The notes under the pieces were generated by a model. That model was not told where the DNA came from, searched no databases, and saw only the letters and a program-made list of their open reading frames with translations. Positions 36,132-45,816 of a stretch of DNA of 63,011 bases are shown one piece after another; positions within the stretch are counted from its first letter, which is position 1; every line of letters starts with the position of its first letter. Source of the stretch: Candidatus Venteria ishoeyi (GTDB lineage: Bacteria; Pseudomonadota; Gammaproteobacteria; Beggiatoales; Beggiatoaceae); contig NZ_JAUCGJ010000024.1 in NCBI RefSeq assembly GCF_030378065.1, positions 1 through 63,011 of the forward strand. The letters are read 5' to 3'. Both the position numbers and the translations under genes were made by a program.

Positions 36132-36701
36132 ATGCATGAATTAGAGAAAATTATTGGTCTTTGTGTCGACAGGTCAATAATTGACATACAGGTTTTGCCC
36201 GGTAAAGAATATCACCAATTTGATCTGGAGAAGTCCGATACAACGGAAGTTTGTGCTTATTTAAAAAATTTATACCCAACTTTGATAATTGCTCAACAAA
36301 CAAAACTTGCTGAAGACTTTGTTGCGATGTTACAACAAAGCAGCTTGCCATTGGTTATGGTGCCTGACAGGCCATTACAGCATTTTGCCGAACAAACCCA
36401 TTTTACCTTGAAAACAGGCACTGCCAGCAGTAATTTTCTGGCACACTTTGGCCTGAGTATTTTACCGGAAAAAGACATGCACAAGGCACCGGAAAATAAA
36501 GCCTTTAATGCCTTGTTAAGCCGTCGTTTACAATTAATTGAAATGCTGATGGCAGAAAAAAACCGTTTAATGCTGAGTGGTTATTATGCGGTTTCAGCTT
36601 ATGTCAGACAGAATATTCTGGTACATATTGACTGGCTGGAACAGCAGTTGGAAGAAGTAGATTTGCATCTGAAACCATTTTGGCTTAGCTCAAAAACCTG
36701 A
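36132..36701 (+). CDS. IS110 transposase-derived protein lacking DEDD catalytic residues
   Basis: The ORF is colinear with the N-terminal half of IS110-family transposases (RuvC-like DEDD domain plus coiled linker), then stops; the C-terminal Transposase_20 domain is absent. The match is gap-free around GLCVDRSIIDIQVLP (family GIDV..ATLDVAVLP), PTLIIAQQTKLAE (family P.LVVLEATGGYE), HFTLKTGTASSNFLAHFG (family ...AKTDRIDA.VLA.FG) and RRLQLIEMLMAEKNRL. The four catalytic positions D, E, D, D read C, Q, G, S. An intact frame suggests exaptation. I choose ATG 36132 (GGAAA 8 nt upstream; family-like N-terminus); GTG 36075 would add 19 residues. No IS ends are visible. Confidence 0.7.
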   Translation: MHELEKIIGLCVDRSIIDIQVLPGKEYHQFDLEKSDTTEVCAYLKNLYPTLIIAQQTKLAEDFVAMLQQSSLPLVMVPDRPLQHFAEQTHFTLKTGTASSNFLAHFGLSILPEKDMHKAPENKAFNALLSRRLQLIEMLMAEKNRLMLSGYYAVSAYVRQNILVHIDWLEQQLEEVDLHLKPFWLSSKT

Positions 36702-36724
36702 TAAATCTGAATTTGGCGCAAGCT

Positions 36725-37141
36725 TTATTGATTTTGTTTGTTTTGATTTTTGATAAAGATTTTATATTGTTTATCCATTTTCAAAACATGTTTTTTCCAC
36801 CAGGTCGCAATCATATTGGATAGTTTAATTTCAGCATGATCAACATTGCCCCTATGAATGTCCTGACGGAGTTTTTCAAAATCAGCAATAAAGGCTTGGT
36901 GTGCTGCCTTGTGTGCGGGAAGATCCGGGTAATTTATCCGCGCCATTAAAGCTTCTTCCTCTTGAAAATGGTATTGCGTATAATCACCCAGCTTTTTAAT
37001 TACATCTTCAATGACATTTTGCCCCTGTCCTTGTCGCGCTGCTTCATAGAGTTTATCAAGCAGATTGAGCATTTTTTTATGATGCCTGTCCATGCGCGCA
37101 TTGCCAACACTGTATTTTTCATTCCATAGGAATAAGGGCAT
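36725..37141 (-). CDS. Bacteriohemerythrin
   Basis: A 138-aa four-helix oxygen-binding di-iron protein. Ligands follow the family pattern: FLWNEKYSVG..MDRHHKKML, YHFQEEEALM, HKAAHQAF, and WWKKHVLKMDKQY. The first helix reads D-R-H-H where many relatives have D-x-Q-H. It probably stores or delivers O2 or senses it. Monocistronic. Confidence 0.93.
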   Translation of the reverse strand: MPLFLWNEKYSVGNARMDRHHKKMLNLLDKLYEAARQGQGQNVIEDVIKKLGDYTQYHFQEEEALMARINYPDLPAHKAAHQAFIADFEKLRQDIHRGNVDHAEIKLSNMIATWWKKHVLKMDKQYKIFIKNQNKQNQ

Positions 37142-37237
37142 GTCACAATCCTCATATTTTGATATTGAGACAATTTAGGGGATATTTTGTGGCTATTGAA
37201 GTGTTTTGATGAGAAACAAAAGCAGCAATTTGGCTAT

Positions 37238-37397
37238 AGGAGTGAGAATTTTATAACTTCAGCAACTTGGCTGGTCTTTTCCTCCATTTTCTGCGTTGTG
37301 AAAACAGTTACATAGCTTGCTATGCGCCTGTTTTCACGCCTTGAAAATGAATAAAAATCCTGCGCCCAGTTTCTGCATTTATTTCATCCTCACTCCT
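37238..37397 (-). repeat. 160-bp hairpin element, copy F
   Basis: Full copy in the orientation of copies C and G, with flanks ATA and TAT (no clean 3-bp duplication). It occupies the middle of the 419-bp gap 37142-37560. The rest of the gap holds no gene; a small inverted repeat AAGACATTGTAAAATC/GATTTTACAATGTCTT lies near 37507-37541. Confidence 0.9.
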
Positions 37398-37560
37398 ATG
37401 GTGAGATGTATGCTGTTTTCAGCTATATGGCATCTGAAAAATGCTGAGGCTAAATTTTGTGTCCAAGCCTACCAATATAAAATGTGCTTAATCCACCTAT
37501 AATAATCAAGACATTGTAAAATCATCGATTTTACAATGTCTTAGATAAGATACTTAATAC

Positions 37561-37923
37561 TTAAGATAGTAATGTTTCAATTTTGCTGAGCAGGCGTGGC
37601 AATTCAATCGGTTTGGTATCGTAATCATCACAACCCGCTTCCAGTGCCTGCTCACGATCACCAGACATCGCATGTGCCGTCAGTGCAATCACAGGGATAT
37701 GTTTGGTCGCATCATCCGCTTTCAGTTCACGCGTTGCCGTCCAACCATCCTTAACGGGTAAACTCATGTCCATCAAAATCAGATCAGGGCTTTCCGCATG
37801 CGCCATTTCCACACCTTGCCCACCATCAACTGCAATCAGGATGTCAAAGCCTTTGCGTTTCAGGCGACGTGACAACATGTCACGATTCATTTCATTATCT
37901 TCTACAAGCAGCACTTTTGGCAT
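37561..37923 (-). CDS. Single-domain response regulator (CheY/DivK-like)
   Basis: A 120-aa receiver with acidic pair in VLLVEDNEMNRD, phospho-acceptor Asp in LILMDMSLPVKDG, Thr in IALTAHAM and Lys in DYDTKPIELPRL. Without an output domain it should act by protein-protein contact, perhaps with one of the hybrid kinases elsewhere. Monocistronic. Confidence 0.93.
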   Translation of the reverse strand: MPKVLLVEDNEMNRDMLSRRLKRKGFDILIAVDGGQGVEMAHAESPDLILMDMSLPVKDGWTATRELKADDATKHIPVIALTAHAMSGDREQALEAGCDDYDTKPIELPRLLSKIETLLS

Positions 37924-38097
37924 CCGAGTACTCTCCTAAAATACAGCCATTTATTAATATTGGTTCAATTAACCCGTAAACCTCAAATTGTAACACTTTT
38001 GATACCCTAACTTACGAAAAATTGTTGTAAGTAAGCTAGTGTGTTGACTTTGAGTCTGTCTGTCAACACATAAAAGCAAAAAACCCGCCATGTTTCA

Positions 38098-39906
38098 TTA
38101 TATATGTGTTTGTAACCAAAATTCCAACAAAGCCAGATGCCAGAGTTTACTGCCCTGAATCCGGGTTAAATACGATTCCGGTGCTGCCAGTAATTTTTCT
38201 ACATAAGCTGATTGGAATAATCCTCGTTGCCGACAACTGTCTGAATATAACACTTCTTGCATAAAATCAAGAAATGGGCCACGCACATATTTCAGTGCTG
38301 GTACAGGAAAATAGCCTTTGGGCCGGTCAATTACACTATTAGGCAGACATTGGCGAGCCAGTGCTTTGAGTGGATATTTGCCATTTTCCCGCAGTTTCAT
38401 TTCCGGCGGCATTTGCGCGGCTAATTCTACCAGATGATGATCCAAAAAAGGTACTCTGGCTTCCAGACCCCAGGCCATGGTCATATTATCAACCCGCTTG
38501 ACCGGATCATCAACCACTAATGTGGTGACATCCAGACGTAATACCCGATCCAGAAATTCATCGGCACCGGGATGGGATAATTTCTCTTTAATCAGTTGCC
38601 CGGTATAATCCTCACCATGATACGGACTTTGTACTGTATCCAGAAATTCCGGGTGATCCCGATCAAAATAATAATTTCTGAAATGCTCCAGATAATGTTC
38701 CGGGGCCATTGCCGCATTTTCCGGGGGCTTATGCGCATAAGCGGACTGCATTTGCGGATACCAGAAATAACCGGCAAACACTTCATCTGCACCCTGACCA
38801 CTTTGCACCACTTTGACTTCCTGGGAAACCCGCTCACCCAACAGATAAAAAGCAATGGCATCTTGCGCCACCATTGGCTCAGACATTGCCGTCACCGCTT
38901 CTGGCAAACGCTCCAGCACTTCGCTATTGGGAATAATTAAACGTTGGTGTTGGGTTGGATAACGTTCAATAACCTGATCGGAATATTCAAATTCACTGCC
39001 TTTTTCTTCCGGCTGGTCTTCAAAGCCAATCGAAAAAGTACGTAAATGCTCAACATCACCCAATTCTGCCAGCAGTGCAACCAGCAAACTGGAATCCAGC
39101 CCCCCCGATAATAAAACCCCCACCGGCACATCAGCCGCCAGTTTGCGTTTTTCCACCGCTTCGCGCAACACCGTATGCGCCTGTTCCAGCCATTGCCCTT
39201 CATTGAAGCTTTGTTCTGGACGCTGGGCATTCAGTTCCCAATAAGTTCGGCTATGCTGCCGCCCATGACGATCAATGGTCATGGTGGTGGCTGGTTCAAT
39301 TTTACGAATACCGCTTAAAATGGTTCTTGGCGCAGGAATGACTGCGTGCAGGGTGAGCTGGTGATGCAAGGCAACCGCATCGATACTGGTATCTATATCA
39401 CCACTGGCTAACAGCGATTGAGGATTGGAGGCAAACCGGAACCAGCGACTATTATGGCTGAAATATAATGGTTTAATACCGATGCGATCACGGGCTAAAA
39501 ACAGTTTCTGCGCCCGGTTATCCCAAATGGCAAATGCAAACATGCCCTGAAAATGGGTCACGCATTGTTCGCCCCAGGCATGATAAGCTTTCAGAATCAC
39601 TTCACTATCGCCATCAGAAAAAAACTGATAGCCCAGTCCCTGCAATTCATTGCGCAATGCCCGGTAATTATAAATCGTGCCATTAAAAACCAGCACCAGG
39701 CCCAAAGTGCTGTCAACCATAGGCTGGTGCGCACGCGGGGATAAGTCGATAATCGATAAGCGACGATGCCCCAGCGCCAGTGCGCCATCGCTGTAACTGC
39801 CCGCATGGTCAGGCCCGCGTGGGGCCAACTTATCCATCATGCGCGTCAGCCTGCCCATATCCGGCAAGGCATTATCCAGTCTTAGTTCACCGCAGATACC
39901 ACACAT
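38098..39906 (-). CDS. Asparagine synthase family amidotransferase, N-acetylglutaminylglutamine amidotransferase-like
   Basis: A 602-aa class II glutamine amidotransferase plus synthetase. Cys2 (MCGICGE) is the nucleophile; RGPDHAGSY and HRRLSIIDLS belong to the glutaminase half. The synthetase half has the P-loop VGVLLSGGLDSSLLVALL and QSGQGADEVFAGY. The details (ALHHQLTLHAVIPAPRTIL, SEPMVAQDAIAFYLL) match the NAGGN amidotransferase branch (osmolyte synthesis) better than AsnB. The dipeptide synthetase partner normally next to it is absent. It is the last gene of a three-gene minus operon. Confidence 0.85.
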   Translation of the reverse strand: MCGICGELRLDNALPDMGRLTRMMDKLAPRGPDHAGSYSDGALALGHRRLSIIDLSPRAHQPMVDSTLGLVLVFNGTIYNYRALRNELQGLGYQFFSDGDSEVILKAYHAWGEQCVTHFQGMFAFAIWDNRAQKLFLARDRIGIKPLYFSHNSRWFRFASNPQSLLASGDIDTSIDAVALHHQLTLHAVIPAPRTILSGIRKIEPATTMTIDRHGRQHSRTYWELNAQRPEQSFNEGQWLEQAHTVLREAVEKRKLAADVPVGVLLSGGLDSSLLVALLAELGDVEHLRTFSIGFEDQPEEKGSEFEYSDQVIERYPTQHQRLIIPNSEVLERLPEAVTAMSEPMVAQDAIAFYLLGERVSQEVKVVQSGQGADEVFAGYFWYPQMQSAYAHKPPENAAMAPEHYLEHFRNYYFDRDHPEFLDTVQSPYHGEDYTGQLIKEKLSHPGADEFLDRVLRLDVTTLVVDDPVKRVDNMTMAWGLEARVPFLDHHLVELAAQMPPEMKLRENGKYPLKALARQCLPNSVIDRPKGYFPVPALKYVRGPFLDFMQEVLYSDSCRQRGLFQSAYVEKLLAAPESYLTRIQGSKLWHLALLEFWLQTHI

Positions 39907-39934
39907 AAAAATACATCGCGTTTAAGTGAAAGGT

Positions 39935-41227
39935 TTATTGTACCGGATTATCCGGTTTGGATTTTTGTACTTCGGTTTGTTTTACTTTTAATCCCGGAAT
40001 TGCGTTAGGCAACTGCGTGATAATAATTTTATCCTGTGCTGAAATATCAGGACTGGAAACCAGTGCCATGATTTTGGCTTCTACATTTGCCGATGATGCA
40101 TTTGTTTGCAACGATTCCCCACGTAATTGCACCTGAATATTATGCATACGCCCATCTTTTAGCTTATACAATTGATTACCGGCATAAATCGCTTCATAAG
40201 GTACGGACAGCGTATCAGGTATGGGGGGCAGACTCAGCGTGAGGTTAATAAACTGCCCCAGACGCAGTGTATTCAGCGTTGCAGTTTCTGGCGCTAATAC
40301 AAAAAAAGCATCCAGCCCACTGCCTGATTGACGCACGGAACCCGCCAGTCGCTCCAGCTTAAAAGTGATAGCTTTACCCTGTAATTGCGTTGTGGCGGAT
40401 AAGGTTTGCATCTGTGCCAATACAACTGATATTGCCGCTTCATGACGTCTGGGTATCTGCGCTCGCGCTTCCAGCGCGCTGGGATCATACAGATTTAACA
40501 GCAATTTCCCCGCTGCGACGCGATCACCGATAGATACGTCAAGTGTGCTGATGATTGCTGCAAACGGCGCGTGAATCCGGGTGCGCCCTACATCACGCTG
40601 GCGTTGCGTTAATGCGGCTAAAGCCCGCTGATGTTGCGCTTCTAATTGTTGCAGATTTGCGGCATGGTTTTTTAATTTTAATTTACGATTACTGACGGTT
40701 AAAGCCTGTAGCTCAACAGCCTTTAAAGCCTCATCCACCGCAGATTCTGAGCCTGCAAGCTGCTTGCGTAATTTGCGTGTGCGCTGTGCAGATTTTTCAG
40801 CCAGTTTTAACAGGCTGCGCTCTTTGGGCAGGGCCGCTTTATCACTGGCATAACGATTTTTTTCAATCTGGATCAGAGCTTTAATTTCCTGAATATCTGC
40901 CTGTTTTTGCTGGAGGTTCAATTGCATATCCTGGTCATCCAGTTGTATCAGCAATTGTCCCTGTGCAACGCGCTGTCCCTCCCGCACCAGGACTTTCACC
41001 ACATCGGCATTCACCGCAGCGGTTAATGCTGCGCTGCGTGGTGATTCCAAACGTGCGTATAAATTGACTTGCGGGGTGTGCAATTCCGGCTTGGCTAATT
41101 GTATATCAACATTCCAAACCTTTTCTTCAGTTTTAAGGGGGGCGCTGACAACTTTGCTTTTGATCATAAAGGCAGAACCCACCCCGCCTAACAGCAGCAC
41201 CAATATTGCGGATAACCATTTTTTCAT
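39935..41227 (-). CDS. HlyD/RND-type periplasmic adaptor protein
   Basis: A 430-aa membrane-fusion protein: signal/anchor helix about 5-22, lipoyl halves (ADVVKVLVREGQRVAQGQLLIQLDDQD and RIHAPFAAIISTLDVSIGDRVAAGKLLL) around a long alpha-hairpin coiled coil (about 105-215), then beta-barrel regions. It would connect an inner-membrane pump to an outer-membrane channel, but no pump or TolC gene lies nearby. It is 3 bp downstream of the V-ATPase-D-like gene and 28 bp upstream of the amidotransferase gene. Confidence 0.85.
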   Translation of the reverse strand: MKKWLSAILVLLLGGVGSAFMIKSKVVSAPLKTEEKVWNVDIQLAKPELHTPQVNLYARLESPRSAALTAAVNADVVKVLVREGQRVAQGQLLIQLDDQDMQLNLQQKQADIQEIKALIQIEKNRYASDKAALPKERSLLKLAEKSAQRTRKLRKQLAGSESAVDEALKAVELQALTVSNRKLKLKNHAANLQQLEAQHQRALAALTQRQRDVGRTRIHAPFAAIISTLDVSIGDRVAAGKLLLNLYDPSALEARAQIPRRHEAAISVVLAQMQTLSATTQLQGKAITFKLERLAGSVRQSGSGLDAFFVLAPETATLNTLRLGQFINLTLSLPPIPDTLSVPYEAIYAGNQLYKLKDGRMHNIQVQLRGESLQTNASSANVEAKIMALVSSPDISAQDKIIITQLPNAIPGLKVKQTEVQKSKPDNPVQ

Positions 41228-41230
41228 ATT

Positions 41231-41878
41231 TTAACGACCATTCGTGCTTAGGATATCAAATAAATCTTGAGACTCTGCCAACCGCTTGGTCTGAAACAAG
41301 GTGTTACGCTCTTCCTCTTCCAGTCCGGCCTGAATAAAGTGAATGGTTTCACGATACTGCGGCATTACATTATATTTTAAGGCATTCACCCGTTTTTGGG
41401 TTTTACGTTGTTCTTCCAGCAAACGCCACAATGCCGTCTCCGCTTCCCCCAGTTCAGCCAGCATCGCCACCATTTGCGCAAAATGCAAACGGGTTTCATC
41501 CAGACTGCTGTCGGTGCCCATCAAACCAATCGGCTCCAGTGGCAAGACCTTCGTGCTCACGCCGGGATATTGCACGCCAAGACTGCTGCGTGGCAAAATG
41601 TTCACTTCCAGCGCCGCTTTCATGCCATAACCCAGGGTTTGCAGACTTTGCTCCTCAGTGCGCACCTGAGTGATGCCCAGCCAGTAATAAGCCTGCTGAA
41701 GACCATCATGGGCTTTATTGCGCAGGGTTTTATAAGTCTTTAACTGTTCATAAACCAGACGGGTTAATAATTCTTTTTTGCGCTCCAGCAAAGCATGGCC
41801 CTGCTCCAGAAACCGCAATTGCTTTTTCAGGTGAATCAGGGCGCTTTTGGTCGGCGCGACTTTAAGGCGTTTGGGCAT
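41231..41878 (-). CDS. V-type ATP synthase subunit D-like protein
   Basis: A 215-aa coiled-coil protein matching V/A-type ATPase subunit D, the central rotor stalk. The N-terminus reads APTKSALIHLKKQLRFLEQGHALLERKKELL, and the C-terminal helix has the typical KRVNALKYNVMPQYRETIHFIQAGLEEEERNTLF. No other V-ATPase subunit is in the window; upstream lies a toxin-antitoxin pair, not ATPase genes. It heads an operon with the HlyD-like adaptor and the amidotransferase. Confidence 0.82.
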   Translation of the reverse strand: MPKRLKVAPTKSALIHLKKQLRFLEQGHALLERKKELLTRLVYEQLKTYKTLRNKAHDGLQQAYYWLGITQVRTEEQSLQTLGYGMKAALEVNILPRSSLGVQYPGVSTKVLPLEPIGLMGTDSSLDETRLHFAQMVAMLAELGEAETALWRLLEEQRKTQKRVNALKYNVMPQYRETIHFIQAGLEEEERNTLFQTKRLAESQDLFDILSTNGR

Positions 41879-41990
41879 GATGTTTTACTCTGTCAGGGAT
41901 AAACGTTTTGTGCTGATACCCGCTTCACCAGGTGAGCAAATAATCCACGCCTTGCGCGGTGACAATGGAGATGTGCAAGGCATCTTTCTC

Positions 41991-42218
41991 TTATTGCGTT
42001 GTCATATAATCCCGCAACAAGCTATTCAATAAAGTTTGATAATCCATGTGCTTTTCTCGTGCTTGTTTCTTGATGAATAGCAATACGTCATTATCCAGTT
42101 CAACCGTTGCGGTGACTTTTTTAGATTGATAAAAGCGTCCACGAATGCCGCTGCTGAAATCATAATCATCGGCTAATTCAAACTCATCAAGCTCAGCCCG
42201 TTGTTCAATAGTGCGCAT
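41991..42218 (-). CDS. BrnA-like/CopG-type antitoxin
   Basis: A 75-aa antitoxin starting at MRTIEQRAELDEF (42218). It has an acidic N-terminal part and a C-terminal ribbon-helix-helix-like DNA-binding segment (VTATVELDNDVLLFIKKQAREKHMDYQTLLNSLLRDYM). It overlaps the BrnT gene by 14 bp, in the usual toxin-first order. The 112 bp between it and the V-ATPase-D gene contain nothing recognisable. Confidence 0.85.
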   Translation of the reverse strand: MRTIEQRAELDEFELADDYDFSSGIRGRFYQSKKVTATVELDNDVLLFIKKQAREKHMDYQTLLNSLLRDYMTTQ

Positions 42219-42489
42219 AATATTTCTTCTCTCTTGCGTTAGCGGGTCTTGCGGAGATGATGCGAATAATCTCCTCCCCTTCATCAGAAAAAAACAAGTT
42301 AGCTACCACCAAAATATGACCTTTTTGCGTTGCACCAATGGTAATCCATCTTTCCTCGAAATAGCTGAAGCGGTGGTCTAATTTGGCGATGTGCAAGGCA
42401 TCATTAAACACTTCTTTCGCTTCTTCAAAAGAAACACCGTGTTTCTTTTGGTTGAACTGGTTTTTCTGTTCGTTCCATTCAAATTTCAT
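42205..42489 (-). CDS. BrnT family toxin
   Basis: A 94-aa BrnT/RelE-fold RNase toxin. The N-terminus FEWNEQKNQFNQKKHGVSFEEAKEVF and the end IRIISARPANAREKKYY are the family's hallmarks. It is first of the pair and probably autorepressed with the antitoxin. Confidence 0.92.
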   Translation of the reverse strand: MKFEWNEQKNQFNQKKHGVSFEEAKEVFNDALHIAKLDHRFSYFEERWITIGATQKGHILVVANLFFSDEGEEIIRIISARPANAREKKYYAHY

Positions 42490-42526
42490 AGTGATGTTGC
42501 TTTACTGCTGGAGGCAAAAGCAGAGG

Positions 42527-43633
42527 TTACTGTCCGTCACGCATCAAACGAACAAGCTTGCTGCCACCATGGTAGCCGTGGTTGTCGTCTTCATAGTTGA
42601 AATTCACATACCAGGCATAGTTTGAATAATCTGCATGAGGCGAGCTTGACCAGAACCGACCACTTGGTGTATTTGGAAAAATAGCTTTTACAATCGTGGG
42701 TTGATCATGATCTTTGCCAGACTCGCCTTGACAGCCTGAATAATTATTATTAGCATCTTTTCCCATGCTGAGATAATGTGGCTTGCCATTACTGCAATAC
42801 ACCAAGGTGCGCAATTCTTTAATACTCGGCAAACGCCAATCGTTGTAACCCGCAAAAGTTTTATGAATCGCTTTGGCATCATCCCATTTGAATCTTTGTG
42901 CTTTCCCTACGCAAGTACTGCCATTCCATTTCTGCCCCACCGAACAGTGCATCCACATCAACTCCGTCACCATATCTTTCGCTGTGCCATCAGGATAACC
43001 CAAATATCGATTTATTTTAGTTGGCAGCTTGTTAAGTTTAGCTTGTGCCGCTTGAGCAGTGGAACTGCCAGGATAACGATTCAGCACATCTAAATAGTAC
43101 AAACGGGCATTATTAAAATCCTGGAGAGCTTCGTATTGCAGGGCTTTTTGATACAGATCGTTAATCGCTTGCTGAGCTTCTTGTTGTTGCTGTTCAGCTT
43201 CGCGTTGTTGCTGTCGTGCTTGAGCCACCTGTTGCGCCTGTTCCAAATCCGCCAGTTTATTTTGCGCTTCGCTTGCACTACGGGTATCTGGATAGCGGTT
43301 AATGAGTTCACGGCAATATACCAATGCCTGGGTAAAATCCTGTCTGGCTTCAGCTTGCAGTACTTTTTGGTAAATAACATCTGCCTCTGACTCTTTTGCC
43401 TCTGCCAATTTCTTCCGTACAGCTTTTGCTGTTTCGGTATCAGGATAGCGTGTCAAAATATCTTGATAATAAAGCAATGCCTTGTCCGATTGGTCTTGCA
43501 CTTCCAAATCCAATGCCTTGTTGTACAGTTCTTCGGCTTTGGATTCATCGGTATTCAGAAATGGAATATCCCAAGCCTGTGCGGCAAGTGCGACGAAGCA
43601 GAGTAACAATAGGGGAATAAGGATTTTTTGCAT
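42527..43633 (-). CDS. Secreted TPR-like and DUF1566 (Lcl) domain protein
   Basis: A 368-aa exported protein. The signal peptide (about 1-20, MQKILIPLLLLCF...AQA) starts at 43633, with GGAG 8 nt upstream; the longer in-frame start at 43753 is rejected. Three repeats of about 60 residues follow, each holding a YPDT/YPGS..A..KL motif (TPR/tol-pal-like), broken by a Gln-rich coiled coil. The DUF1566 domain follows (LMWMHCSVGQKWNGSTC, GYNDWRLPSIKELRTLV, FWSSSPHADYSNYAWYVNF). DUF1566 relates to C-type-lectin-like surface domains. The role is unknown. Confidence 0.85.
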   Translation of the reverse strand: MQKILIPLLLLCFVALAAQAWDIPFLNTDESKAEELYNKALDLEVQDQSDKALLYYQDILTRYPDTETAKAVRKKLAEAKESEADVIYQKVLQAEARQDFTQALVYCRELINRYPDTRSASEAQNKLADLEQAQQVAQARQQQREAEQQQQEAQQAINDLYQKALQYEALQDFNNARLYYLDVLNRYPGSSTAQAAQAKLNKLPTKINRYLGYPDGTAKDMVTELMWMHCSVGQKWNGSTCVGKAQRFKWDDAKAIHKTFAGYNDWRLPSIKELRTLVYCSNGKPHYLSMGKDANNNYSGCQGESGKDHDQPTIVKAIFPNTPSGRFWSSSPHADYSNYAWYVNFNYEDDNHGYHGGSKLVRLMRDGQ

Positions 43634-43884
43634 GAAGTTTCTCCTTGAGTTACGACCAATGCAACTTGGCACAGTGTTAGCCCTTAGTCGTTTTGCAATA
43701 ATGGACTTTAATATAATACCTTTTTTTGCATTAGCATTGTTATACTGACTCAAGAATTAACCATAACAAGCAGTTAAGAGGAACAGTGTTGGTATATCAC
43801 TGCTGGCAAAACGCTGCGGCTATCACACATCAAGCTGTTGCTGGAAATTCTGGCGGCATAGGCTGGAAACGGAAACGAGTCTTT

Positions 43885-44003
43885 GAGACTGTGAAAGTAT
43901 TCAAAGTTTGCCGGATTTTATGAGTTTGGCAAACGACAAAACAATGACTTACAAGACAAGGTTTGTCAAAATGGAGACATTTTTCGAATACTTTCACAGC
44001 CTC
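43885..44003. mobile_element. MITE-like element with 18-bp inverted ends and CTTT duplication
   Basis: Termini GAGACTGTGAAAGTATTC and complement of GAGGCTGTGAAAGTATTC, flanked by CTTT at 43881-43884 and 44004-44007. At 119 bp it has no coding capacity. It lies in the 402-bp gap between the DUF1566 gene and tgt; the rest of that gap has no supported gene. Confidence 0.82.
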
Positions 44004-44035
44004 CTTTGCTGGTAGTAACGAGGGTGTAGTTACCT

Positions 44036-45196
<1,161 letters not shown>

Positions 45197-45354
45197 TTAA
45201 GTGTGGAATTATAATTGCAATAACTACCTAACACTAATATCTAAGTAGTTGAAAAAGATGGAATGTGATATATAATTTAAATTGTAACATTTTGTATTAA
45301 AATGCGTAGGCAGTGTTTTAATACCATGCCAAAAACACCTGTTGGGAGGTATTT

Positions 45355-45660
45355 ATGAGACAATCAATCCTTTATTATGTATGCTTAACCATCCTTTCTG
45401 GATGGCTGTTTGTATCGCCCCTGATCGCTGCCGCAGAATCTAGTGGCAAAGGCTGTACTGCGACCAATATTGCTTATTGTAAAAAAGCAAAAACCTGGCG
45501 TGGTGAACCTTACCGCAGTTATGTGGTGCGCTGTTCCGATTCCGGGAAACGTAAAATCAGTTTCTGGGAAAAACGTAAACGTTGGTGCGTTGGTATGAAT
45601 ACCAGCAAATGTTCAAAAAGTAAACTCAACACGGCAACCATAGCATGTCGCAGTAAATAA
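45355..45660 (+). CDS. Small cysteine-rich secreted protein, unknown
   Basis: A 101-aa protein with a signal peptide (about 1-26, LIAAAES). The mature part has six Cys (GKGCT, AYCKK, VRCSD, WCVGM, KCSKS, ACRSK) and is strongly basic and aromatic. Even cysteine spacing suggests three disulfides. A perfect GGGAGGT ribosome site lies 5 nt before the ATG. I do not recognise a family; antimicrobial-like or matrix roles are speculation. Monocistronic. The upstream gap 45146-45354 is AT-rich and holds its promoter. Confidence 0.75.
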   Translation: MRQSILYYVCLTILSGWLFVSPLIAAAESSGKGCTATNIAYCKKAKTWRGEPYRSYVVRCSDSGKRKISFWEKRKRWCVGMNTSKCSKSKLNTATIACRSK

Positions 45661-45702
45661 CGCTAAATGAACTTAAACTGACAGATGTAGGATTTTTTAA
45701 GT

Positions 45703-45807
45703 AAAAATGCTGAAATCTGGTACGCACCATCAATAACTTACTGTGAGATGGAAGCGGTTTTCAGCGTCTTTAGTGCTGAAAGAAGCTTACATTGAACTCA
45801 GCTTGAT
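45703..45807 (+). repeat. Second intergenic repeat family, best-preserved copy
   Basis: Shows the motif series AAAATGCTGAAATCTGG, TACGCACCATCAATAACTT, GATGGAAGCGGTTTTCAGCG, GTGCTGAAAGAAGCTT, TTGAACTCAGC. It ends 9 bp before the cysZ start and thus forms its leader. Confidence 0.7.
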
Positions 45808-45816
45808 GAGGTTTTA

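Noticed and set aside
36075-36701. Functional IS110 insertion sequence
   Set aside because: All catalytic positions are substituted, the C-terminal domain is missing and no element ends are visible.
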